The translations under genes were made by a program, and so were the position numbers. The notes under the pieces were generated by a model that saw only the letters and a program-made list of their open reading frames with translations, searched no databases and had not been told where the DNA came from. This document shows, in pieces, positions 1 to 7,100 of a stretch of DNA of 17,014 nt (positions are counted from its first letter, which is position 1; each line of letters opens with the position of its first letter). This DNA is from Acidobacteriota bacterium (GTDB taxonomy: Bacteria > Acidobacteriota > Terriglobia > Terriglobales > Acidobacteriaceae), in contig JAJXZK010000147.1 in the NCBI GenBank assembly GCA_021780095.1, forward strand, positions 1 through 17,014, in the 5' to 3' direction.

Positions 1-119
1 CGATCTGCTCCGGCTTGTATCGTTTTATCGGCATACCAGCGTTCCTCCAGAGTGGATTCTCGCTCACTCCCGCTGGTACAAAAAACGCCAGTCACGTCAA
101 ATCGCGGTGGATGCCGTAG

Positions 120-533
120 TTGGCCCAACAGCAGAACGCCGCAGACAAGCCCGCACCCTCGTGGGACAAAACCAAGCCGCTTCCCGACGATCCTTCCAAG
201 CTAGGCCCTGATTGGAAGAAGAATCCCGACTACAAGAACCCCAACGGCGAGGAATACACAAACGACAAGACCGGCGAGAAAATCGAATGGAACAAGGGTC
301 GCCCGGGCCCTTGGGGACCGAAGGCAGATCGTGGTAGGGATGGCTGGCACTACACACCGCCGGGTGGAGTAAGGGGCAAACAAGTGGACCCAGGCCAAGT
401 GCTCAAGACGGCCGCTAAGGTAGGCTTCTGGGGAGCCGCTGGAGCGGTGACCGTCCGCGCCGGCGTTGCCGTGGGGCGTGCGATCGCAGCCACTGCCGAG
501 GCGTGCGCCGAGGTCGGTTGTGAGGCGTGGTAG
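120..533 (+). CDS. Orphan polymorphic-toxin C-terminal tip (putative)
   Basis: This 137-aa protein has a TTG start directly after an in-frame TAG (117-119), with a GGTGG ribosome-site candidate at 106-110. Residues about 20-85 have the look of the C-terminal tips of Rhs/polymorphic toxins: a Pro-rich linker (DDPSKLGPDW), then NPNGEEY, DKTG, a Trp/Gly-rich stretch and GWHYTPPGG, where His77 is a candidate catalytic residue. Residues about 92-135 are Ala/Gly/Val-rich and could form a membrane or packing helix. There is no signal peptide and no Rhs repeat or Hint domain upstream, so it is either a displaced ('orphan') toxin tip or the end of a larger gene broken before the window. The next gene, 57 bases downstream, is a candidate immunity protein. 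The family assignment is from recalled pattern only; no exact toxin family or enzymatic activity can be claimed. Confidence 0.5.
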   Translation: MAQQQNAADKPAPSWDKTKPLPDDPSKLGPDWKKNPDYKNPNGEEYTNDKTGEKIEWNKGRPGPWGPKADRGRDGWHYTPPGGVRGKQVDPGQVLKTAAKVGFWGAAGAVTVRAGVAVGRAIAATAEACAEVGCEAW

Positions 534-590
534 AGTCAGGGACTTGCGAAGCATACCGTAGGGCGAGATTTCTTGTGCGAAGAGGGAGCC

Positions 591-1028
591 ATGACTTTCG
601 AGGAACTGGACGCACTCTATCCGAACGGCTTCGATGACGCGGAGATAGTCAGCATAAGTTTGGACTACCGGAACCGCACGGCGGAGCTACAGCTAAACCT
701 CCGTGGGAACCCACCCGACAGCCCCAATGAGGACGAGTACCTGCAAGCGATCCTGGTGTTGCGCGGCTTCTATTATTTCGTGCTAGAGCCGCCGGACACC
801 GACCACCTGTGGTACCCGGAGCGGTTGGTACAGGTGAACGGCTATCCCGAAGATGCCAGTCAATTTCCGCTATTCGAGCACCTCAAGCCAAAGCTGTCCG
901 CTGGTGCATTCTGCTGCCGATTCTACGTTCACGACTGGAACTCCTTCATTCACGTAGCTGCCAGGGATGCCCAGCTCTCATGGGTCAAAGACAGCGAGCG
1001 AGCGAAATCTGTGGCATCCGAGTCCTGA
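591..1028 (+). CDS. Hypothetical protein, candidate immunity partner of the upstream toxin tip
   Basis: This 145-aa, acidic, soluble protein starts at ATG 591, chosen because GAGGGAG lies a few bases upstream; a TTG at 573 would add six residues with no better ribosome site. The N-terminus (TFEELDALYPNGFDDAEI) followed by a predicted beta-rich stretch (VSISLDYRNRTAELQLNL) matches a common type of small hypothetical protein that I recall as 'FxxLxxLyPNGFhDAeI...DY'. It has no transmembrane segment and no catalytic motif that I recognise. It lies 57 bases behind the toxin-like gene on the same strand, the usual order for toxin then immunity in polymorphic-toxin loci, so immunity to the 120-533 product is the best guess. 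That role rests on position, size and charge, not on a recognised immunity family. Confidence 0.5.
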   Translation: MTFEELDALYPNGFDDAEIVSISLDYRNRTAELQLNLRGNPPDSPNEDEYLQAILVLRGFYYFVLEPPDTDHLWYPERLVQVNGYPEDASQFPLFEHLKPKLSAGAFCCRFYVHDWNSFIHVAARDAQLSWVKDSERAKSVASES

Positions 1029-1072
1029 GTGCTGGCCCTCAGTTGCCCCGTTACTGCCGGTTACGCCGAGCG

Positions 1073-1109
1073 CCGGGGAGCGCCCGGAGCAGCCATGCCT
1101 TCGGCATGG
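1073..1109. repeat. Two tandem hairpins downstream of the toxin/immunity pair
   Basis: Two adjacent perfect stems lie in the 1029-1349 stretch that otherwise holds no recognisable gene. The first is CCGGG/CCCGG with a 5-base loop (1073-1087); the second is CCATGCC/GGCATGG with a TTC loop (1093-1109). Neither is followed by a T run on either strand, so intrinsic termination is doubtful. They may slow transcription leaving the cassette or be an unrelated intergenic repeat. The rest of 1110-1349 shows nothing I can identify beyond the read-through tail of the broken transposase frame. Confidence 0.3.
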
Positions 1110-1169
1110 GGAGTGCGAATGACACGTCATGTATGAAAGCGCTGCATGTGTCAAGGGCCGAGTTGTTTT

Positions 1170-1742
1170 TTATTTAGGTTTTTCGCGAAGAATGAAAACC
1201 CCAAGGCACACGTGCACGCGAGCGCGCCGAAGCGATAATGTTGCCGAGCTGACGCGCGGAGTCGAGAGGGCGACTTTTTCACTTACCAGGAGTTTTTCGT
1301 AGACTGCAAGCAACCGCTGTGCGCATGGACCTCCGAAAAGCATTTCGATCCATCGTCCATTTGCTCTCGCTTGCGGTTTCGTCGTAAGCGCCAACGGCAC
1401 TCGCGCTTCCGCCCGAAATCGCTTGCGCCTCTTACGCTGCATCGCCAGCCCTTCCTCCCGATAGAGTCGGTAGACCCGCTTGTGATTGACCCACCACCGC
1501 AGCGTTCCGTCCGCGGCCTTCTCCCGCCGCAGAAAAATGCACAGCCGCCGATAGCCGAATCGCGGTCGCTCGCCTGCCAACTCCCGCAGCCGAGCCCGCA
1601 ACGCCGCTTCGTTCCGTTCCTTCCGCCGGTACCGCCAGCTCCCGCGGTGCATCCCCATCAGCCCACAGGCGCGTCGCTCGCTGAGTCTTGCTTCTTCCCG
1701 CACGACACGCACCGCTTCTCGCTTCGCCCGCGGGCCTACCAC
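1170..1742 (-). pseudogene. IS3-family transposase OrfB, truncated, catalytic core missing
   Basis: From GTG 1742, overlapping the OrfA stop, the frame encodes a good OrfB N-terminus: a helix-turn-helix region, RFGYRRL, a WWVNHKRVYRLYREEGL block (the HTH_21-type segment) and the basic stretch RKRRKR, as far as about residue 131 (ANGRW). A normal OrfB would then continue into the rve/DDE integrase core and total about 270-280 residues. Here the sequence changes to an unrelated tail of about 58 codons (IEMLFGGPCAQRLL...) before TAA at 1170. The Asp/Asp/Glu catalytic residues are absent, so the product cannot be an active transposase. The junction at about 1350 marks a deletion or recombination point. 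Confidence 0.8.
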
Positions 1743-2002
1743 TGTTTTGCCAGCACCACCTTCAGCGCATCCAGGTCCAGCGCCTGCTGCGCCACGATCC
1801 TCTTCAGCCGTCCGTTCTCTTCCTCCACCTGACGCAACCGCCGAGCCTCGTTCACCTCCAGGCCCCCGTACTTCGCCTTCCAGTGGTAGAACGTGGCTTC
1901 ACTGACACCCACCCGGCGGCACAGGTCCTTCACGGGAACTCCGGCCTCCGCCTCCTTCAACACCCCCACGATCTGCTCTTCACTAAAACGGCTTCTTTTC
2001 AT
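1736..2002 (-). CDS. IS3-family transposase OrfA (HTH DNA-binding subunit)
   Basis: This 88-aa protein has the standard OrfA layout: KRSRFSEEQIVGVLKEAEAG leads into a helix-turn-helix (VKDLCRRVGVSEATFYHWKAKYGG, about residues 23-46), followed by a leucine-zipper-like coiled coil (RRLRQVEEENGRLKRIVAQQ and onward) used for oligomerisation. GGAGAAGG just before ATG 2002 is a good ribosome site. The last codons overlap the OrfB GTG by 7 bases, as usual in IS3 elements where the full transposase is made by -1 frameshifting; the overlap contains AAAAC, not the classic A6G slip site. The gene appears intact, but its OrfB partner is broken, so at most it could act as a DNA-binding inhibitor of related elements. 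Confidence 0.88.
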   Translation of the reverse strand: MKRSRFSEEQIVGVLKEAEAGVPVKDLCRRVGVSEATFYHWKAKYGGLEVNEARRLRQVEEENGRLKRIVAQQALDLDALKVVLAKQW

Positions 2003-2050
2003 CGCCCTTCTCCTCTCGTGGTCTTATACCCGGAGAAGCTGCGTTTTGGC

Positions 2051-2076
2051 TGGACTAAATTTCAGGGAGCAGGTCA
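2051..2076 (-). repeat. Left terminal inverted repeat of the IS3 element
   Basis: The minus-strand sequence starts TGACCTGCTCCCTG and runs about 26 bases, matching the TG...C/T-rich end pattern of IS3-family elements. It lies 48 bases upstream of the OrfA start codon. The partner repeat was not found, in line with the 3' truncation. Confidence 0.6.
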
Positions 2077-2208
2077 CACCCCTGACGCGGCTCGCTGTGC
2101 TCGTCCTAAATCTTGTGGCCTAATGTAGCCCAGATGAGGGGCAGATTTCAGAATGTTCGCGCCGTTAAGCAACGGATGATAAGGCATTTGGGATTTTCGA
2201 CCTCGCTG

Positions 2209-2253
2209 CTTCGAAGCAGAGGGTCGGGGGTTCGAGTCCCTCCGGGCGCGCCA
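2209..2253 (+). other. 3' fragment of tRNA-Arg(TCG): candidate attachment site (att) and island boundary
   Basis: The 45 bases start at the anticodon loop CTTCGAA (anticodon TCG at 2211-2213), continue with the 3' anticodon strand GCAGA, variable loop GGGTC, a full T arm (GGGGG TTCGAGT CCCTC), the 3' acceptor strand CGGGCGC, discriminator G and encoded CCA. The bases to the left do not supply a 5' half: there is no GCGCCCG acceptor strand, no D arm, and the upstream 5' anticodon strand does not pair correctly. So this is not a functional tRNA but the piece, anticodon loop to CCA, that tyrosine integrases typically duplicate. With this orientation the intact tRNA and the island would lie to the left. 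No integrase is inside the window. Confidence 0.72.
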
Positions 2254-2389
2254 TTCGCCTTTCGATTTCCTTTCAACGGCATGCAAAGCAATCCTGATGT
2301 TGGCGTCGTACTCAGGTGTCACGGCGGGACGGAACAGATGCCGGCCGGCTTAACTTGCCGGTTGCCGCGTTAATCAGCGGTCATCCAAG

Positions 2390-2417
2390 TTGACAGGCGG
2401 ATTCGCCTTGCTAATCA
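2390..2417 (+). promoter_or_regulatory. Candidate sigma-70-type promoter for the histidine kinase gene
   Basis: A perfect TTGACA (2390-2395) is followed 16 bases later by TAATCA preceded by TGC, an extended -10 arrangement with a poor -10 hexamer. The spacer holds a short palindrome, AGGCG-GATT-CGCCT, which could be an operator. It lies about 190 bases before the preferred start codon. Confidence 0.3.
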
Positions 2418-2591
2418 CGTGGATTTCGTTGACGCAACTCAGATGTCCAACTTAAGATTTGCTCCAATATCCCGTGGGTAGCCTTCACGGCGAGCATGGC
2501 AAGCGTATCCTTCAAAGGGTCGGTGCAGAACACTCAGCACTCCATTCGCGGCGAAACGGGCTTGTTAAGCAGCGGCTTGTTGGAGCGCAAA

Positions 2592-2598
2592 AAGGTGG
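2592..2598 (+). promoter_or_regulatory. Ribosome binding site that sets the kinase start
   Basis: AAGGTGG ends 8 bases before ATG 2607. The alternative ATG at 2496 has no comparable motif, so this site favours the shorter protein. Confidence 0.5.
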
Positions 2599-2606
2599 AC
2601 GTGGCA

Positions 2607-4031
2607 ATGGACAATATCAAACAGAAACTCCGTGCTGTTTTGGATGCCACGCCGTTCCCCGTTGCAATCGTTGATTTGCAGGATAACAGAATATATTTCT
2701 GGAGCGGCAGCGCACTGGCCCTGTTTGGGCACACCGCGCCCACCGCCTCGGAGTGGTATCAGATCGCTTACCCGGATCCGGCTTACCGGCGCGAAGTCGT
2801 TGATCGCTGGAGACCTGCCCTGGAAATTGCTCGCCATCAAGCGCCTCGGGCCGTCAACACGGGTGAATACCGAGTTGCCTGCGCCGATGGCTCTGAACGC
2901 ATTTGCGAACTACACGCTGCTTTCATCTCCGACTATCTCATTGTCACCTTCAACGACATCACCGAGCGGAAGCAGGCAGAGAATGCGGTGCGGGAGAGTG
3001 AGGAACGCTTTCGCTTAGTGGCCAATACCGCACCTGTGATGATCTGGATGTCCGGTCCGGATAAGTTGTGCAGCTACTTTAATCAGCCCTGGCTCGACTT
3101 CACCGGTCGCCCGCTCGAAAAGGAGCTTGGAAACGGCTGGGCAGAGGGAGTCCATCCGGAAGATTTGAAAAGGTGCCTGAAGACCTACACAGAATCATTC
3201 GATCGGCGCGGGCCCTTCCGGATGGAGTATCGCCTCCGGCGGCACGACGGTGAATTTCGCTGGGTTTTTGATCAAGGCGTTCCGAGATTCAACGCCGGCG
3301 GCTCCTTCGCGGGCTACATCGGTTCATGCGTTGACGTCACCGAACACAAATTAGCCGAAGAGGCCCTCTCGAACATGAGCCGAAAGCTAATCGAAGCTCA
3401 GGAACAGGAACGCACCTACGTTGCCAGAGAACTTCACGATGATGTCGGCCAACGTATCGCATTGTTGGGATTGGATCTGTCAAGCATGAAACAGGAACTA
3501 CCCGCTTCGGCTGTTGAACTCTGCAGCCGCATCGGGAAGGCTCACGATCTTGTCTCGGAACTTGGCAGGGACATTCAAGCCCTCTCGCACCGTTTCCACT
3601 CCTCAAGGCTGGAAGTCCTGGGCCTGGAAGCCGCGGCGGCGAGTTTTTGCAAAGAGCTCTCTGATCACCACAAAGTGAAGGTTGATTTTCGCTCTGAGGG
3701 CATCCCCGAGAATCTTCCGCATGAAATCTCCCTTTGCCTCTTCCGGGTCTTGCAGGAGGCCCTCCAGAATTCGGCCAAGCACAGCGGCGCGAGGCAGTTC
3801 GAAGTAGCTCTCCGGAGAGAGCCGAACCAGATTCACCTAATGGTGCGCGATCAAGGGATTGGCTTCGACACCGAAGATACAATCAAAAGCCGCGGGATCG
3901 GTCTCACTAGCATGAGGGAACGGCTGAAGCTGGTTGATGGGGAGCTGTCAATTGAATCCCGACTGCAAATCGGCACGACGATTCGCGCTCGCGTGCCACT
4001 CAATCCCAAAATGAAGGCTCTAAGCACCTGA
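2607..4031 (+). CDS. PAS-PAS sensor histidine kinase, HisKA_3 (NarX/DegS-like) class
   Basis: This is a cytoplasmic sensor kinase with no transmembrane segment, 474 aa from ATG 2607. That start is preferred because of AAGGTGG upstream and because the first PAS domain begins at once; ATG 2496 would add 37 unstructured residues. In 2496-based numbering, PAS 1 spans about 42-155 (KQKLRAVLDATPFPVAIVD) and PAS 2 with its PAC region about 168-285, ending VDVTEHKLAEEAL. The HisKA_3 dimerisation box ERTYVARELHDDVGQR has phospho-acceptor His314. The HATPase domain shows the N box (EALQNSAKHSGA), G1 (DQGIGFD) and G2 (GIGLTSMRERL). Such kinases normally phosphorylate a NarL/LuxR-type response regulator, but none is adjacent, so it is an orphan here. 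The PAS ligand is unknown; no heme- or flavin-binding residues are evident. Confidence 0.93.
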   Translation: MDNIKQKLRAVLDATPFPVAIVDLQDNRIYFWSGSALALFGHTAPTASEWYQIAYPDPAYRREVVDRWRPALEIARHQAPRAVNTGEYRVACADGSERICELHAAFISDYLIVTFNDITERKQAENAVRESEERFRLVANTAPVMIWMSGPDKLCSYFNQPWLDFTGRPLEKELGNGWAEGVHPEDLKRCLKTYTESFDRRGPFRMEYRLRRHDGEFRWVFDQGVPRFNAGGSFAGYIGSCVDVTEHKLAEEALSNMSRKLIEAQEQERTYVARELHDDVGQRIALLGLDLSSMKQELPASAVELCSRIGKAHDLVSELGRDIQALSHRFHSSRLEVLGLEAAAASFCKELSDHHKVKVDFRSEGIPENLPHEISLCLFRVLQEALQNSAKHSGARQFEVALRREPNQIHLMVRDQGIGFDTEDTIKSRGIGLTSMRERLKLVDGELSIESRLQIGTTIRARVPLNPKMKALST

Positions 4032-4196
4032 GATTAAAATGTCTAGCGCTTATCAGTGTTAGCCTCAACCCCGCCGACTCACAGATTCCCGCTGCCGAAG
4101 AATGTCGCCATGGGCACGCGGGAGAAGCCCTTAAAAGCGAGGCAAACTTGATTTCCTAAAGGGAAACGATTAGCCTGTCAGCCACTAGGGGACAAT

Positions 4197-7100
4197 ATGG
4201 TTTCGGGCACGGATTGCCCTAATTGCAAAACCCGCAATCCGCTCGGGGCGGCTAAGTGTTCAAGCTGCCACGCGCTTCTAGCCTCGGCAGGGCCAACCGT
4301 CGTTGCGGAGTTGACGCCCCCTACAGGCACCGCCGCACCAACGATCACAGGCGAAACACAAACGCCTCCCTCCTGGAGTTCAGAATCCAGTGTCAATCGA
4401 TCGAATCCTTCGTCTATGGCGATTCCGACCGCATGGTCGGTTCCCGCTTCCGGCACACAAGCTCGGGGTGCGCAGTCCTCGTTTGCCTCCCTTCAGCCTG
4501 GCTCTCTGCTGGGCAATCGGTACGAAATCATCGAAGTCCTGGGCGAGGGCGGGATGGGTGCGGTTTATAAGGCTCGAGACACGGAGCTGGATCGTTTCGT
4601 AGCCGTGAAGGTGATTCGCCCGGAGCTGGCAGGGCGGCCGGAAATACTCCAGCGCTTCAAGCAGGAACTGATCCTTGCGCGTAAGGTCACCCACCGCAAC
4701 GTCATCCGCATTTTTGACCTCGGAGAGGCCGACGGGATCAAGTTCATCACGATGGAGTTCATCGAGGGCGAGGACCTGAAGTCGGTGATCGCTCGCAATG
4801 GCAAGCTGCCGCCCGAGCGGGCCATCTCGATTATCCAGCAAGTATGCCTGGCGCTCGAAGCAGCTCATGCGGAAGGGGTGATTCATCGCGACCTGAAACC
4901 GCAGAACGTTATGGTCGATCACCATGACCGCGCATGGGTAATGGATTTTGGTATCGCGCGCTCGATCGAGTTCGGCGGCATGACGCAGACGGGAGCCTTG
5001 ATCGGGACGCCCGAATATATGTCCCCCGAGCAAGTGCGGGGCGAACACGTGGACGCCCGATCGGACCTATTTACACTGGGAATCATCTTTCAGGAGATTC
5101 TGACGGGAACACTTCCCTATCAGGCCGAGACCGCGATGGCCTCGATGTTCAAGCGGACCAAGGAACGGGCCGTTCCTGTGCGCCAGATGGATCCGGCGGT
5201 TCCCCAGCATATAAGTGATGTCGTCTCAAAATGCCTCGAAATTGTTCCCCAAGACCGCTACCAGACCGCACGAGAGCTCTATGACGCGCTCGAAGACTGG
5301 AAAAGTGGAACTGCAGCGCCCCTTCGAATTCGGAGCGTGCGGTGGGTGCGGAGGACGGCTCGCAATCGCATGGCAATGGTCTCCGCTGCCGCCGTTGTGG
5401 TGCTCTTGACCGGCGGCATCGCCTTGCGTCGGCATGTTGCATGGCTCCATTTCGGGGAATCCAACACTGCGGTGAAGACACGGTCTCTGGCCATTGTTTC
5501 TTTCCGAAACGCGGGCGGGGACGCTTCGTTCGACTGGCTTGGGTCAAGCCTCTCAGAAATGCTGACCACAGACGTGGGCCAGTCAGCGCGCCTGCGAATC
5601 GTACCGCTCGACCGCGTTCGCCAGATCTTGAGCGATTTGCGCATCGGCGCGAACGCGAAGCTGGACCCGGATACCTTGCGCCGGATCGCGGAACTCTGCA
5701 ACGCAGATACCATTCTCTGGGGCCAGTACGCCAAAAACGGCGATCAGATACAGGTGCAGGCCGATCTCGAAGACCTGACGCAACAACACACGGTTTCGCT
5801 GAACGCCGTGGCATCTGGGAAGGATGCTCTCGTCAGCAGCGTGCAAAAACTGGCCGAGTCGATCCGCAAGGATCTTGTTTCGTCATCGAGCACTCTGAAG
5901 GAACTTGAGGCATCAGCCTTCACTCCGAGTTCCACGTCCGCCGAGGCCATTCGAGATTTCACCAAGGGTATGGAACTGGCGCGGCAGGGGAAGAATCTTG
6001 AAGCGCTGAAAGCATTCCAATCTTCCACGCAGGAAGACTCGACTTTCGCCCTTGCCTATTCCCGTTTGGGCCAAGTGGACGCCACTCTCGGATTCGATAA
6101 CGACGCCGAAGCCGCCTCGCGGCAAGCAGTAGGGCTTTCTCAAAATCTTCCCGCTCCCGAAAGATATTTGATCCTCGCCATTAACGCGCAAATCATGAAG
6201 GACTATCCCAAAGCAATTCAGGCCTACGAGAATCTGGCAAAGGCTGCCCCGGGCGATTCCGACATCCAGTTCACGCTAGGAAAACTGTACGAGGACACCG
6301 GTGAGCTCAATCAAGCCCAGGCGCACTACGCCAAAGTACTGCAGGCTCAGCCGAAGGATTCGGAAGCTCTGCTTGCCATGGGGCGAGTTGAGCTAAAGGG
6401 GGGGAAACTTGAGAGCGGAGTCGACACGCTCAATCGGGCGCTCGCGCTGGCCATGCAATTCGAAAATCAAGAACAGCGCGCCTTGATTTTGCAAGCCCTC
6501 GGTGTCGCCTACCAATCGCTGCATAAACCGGATGATGCGCTGAGCTACTACCAACAAGCTCTCGGAATCTGGCGTCAACTCAACAATCAGCTGGGCGTCG
6601 CCGACGGCTTGAAGGGTATCGCCCAGGTCGAAGCTTCAAAGGGCCAGATGGACCTGGCCTTGAAGGACGATCTTGAATCCATTCGTATCAGGCGAGCGAT
6701 AGGAGATAAGAATGGGCTTGGCGACACACTGATCGATCTGGGCTATCTGTATAACAACCGCGGTCAATACGACGACGTCTTGAAAGCGGAAAAGGAGGCT
6801 CTCCGCATCGAGCAGGAGGTGGGAGATAAGACGAACCAGGCCTTGGCGCTGAACAACATCGGCATGGCTTACTTCGCGAAAGGCCAATTCGAAGATGCAC
6901 GGACATACTTCGAGCAGGGATTGCAGCTTCGCCAGCAATTGAACGTCCCGGATGACATCGCCCAGGCTCTTCACAATCTCGGGGAGACTTCCCTGAACTT
7001 GGGCGAGTACGATTCGGCGCTGAAATACTACATGCAGGAATTGGACTATCTGCGGCAAGCCGGAGACCAGGAAGGCGAGGCGGCGGATTCCGACAGCCTC

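Larger units (their letters stand above)
1350..2076 (-). mobile_element. IS3-family insertion sequence, 3'-truncated remnant
   Basis: Read on the minus strand, the element begins at about 2076 with a TGACCTGCTCCC-type terminal inverted repeat, carries an intact OrfA (HTH) and then OrfB. Recognisable OrfB ends after residue about 131, just where the DDE integrase core should start, at about 1350. No matching right terminal repeat occurs between there and the toxin cassette, so the 3' half is deleted or replaced and no target duplication can be assigned. OrfA and OrfB are of the kind found in the IS3 family (IS3/IS407-like groups). With no catalytic domain it cannot move itself. It lies 132 bases left of the tRNA-fragment boundary, consistent with a decaying island edge. 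Confidence 0.8.
2254..2606. other. Intergenic stretch before the histidine kinase
   Basis: About 350 bases with no convincing gene. Short open frames across 2074-2373 on both strands are translations of the tRNA fragment (they carry the familiar SGVRVPPGAP / RRDSNPRPS shadow peptides). The only regulatory signal seen is the promoter candidate at 2390-2417. An open frame continuous with the kinase reaches back to an ATG at 2496. Confidence 0.5.

Noticed and set aside
1..119. End of an upstream Rhs-type gene
   Set aside because: One frame is open from position 2 to about 210, but it shows no Rhs/YD repeat or other recognisable feature, so a continuation of a toxin gene cannot be supported.
2177..2253. 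A complete tRNA-Arg gene
   Set aside because: There is no acceptor 5' strand, no D arm and no matching 5' anticodon strand upstream of 2209; only the 3' portion is present.
2074..2373. Open frames on both strands across the tRNA fragment (about 82-86 codons)
   Set aside because: They contain the well-known shadow peptides of tRNA genes (SGVRVPPGAP, RRDSNPRPS); the DNA signal is the tRNA 3' piece, not protein coding.
3337..3882. Minus-strand frame of 181 codons inside the histidine kinase
   Set aside because: It is an antisense shadow of the HisKA_3/HATPase region, with no protein-family features.
4042..4061. Hairpin CTAGCGCT/AGTGTTAG after the histidine kinase as a terminator
   Set aside because: The stem needs two G-T wobble pairs and is not followed by a T run, so it is too weak to call.
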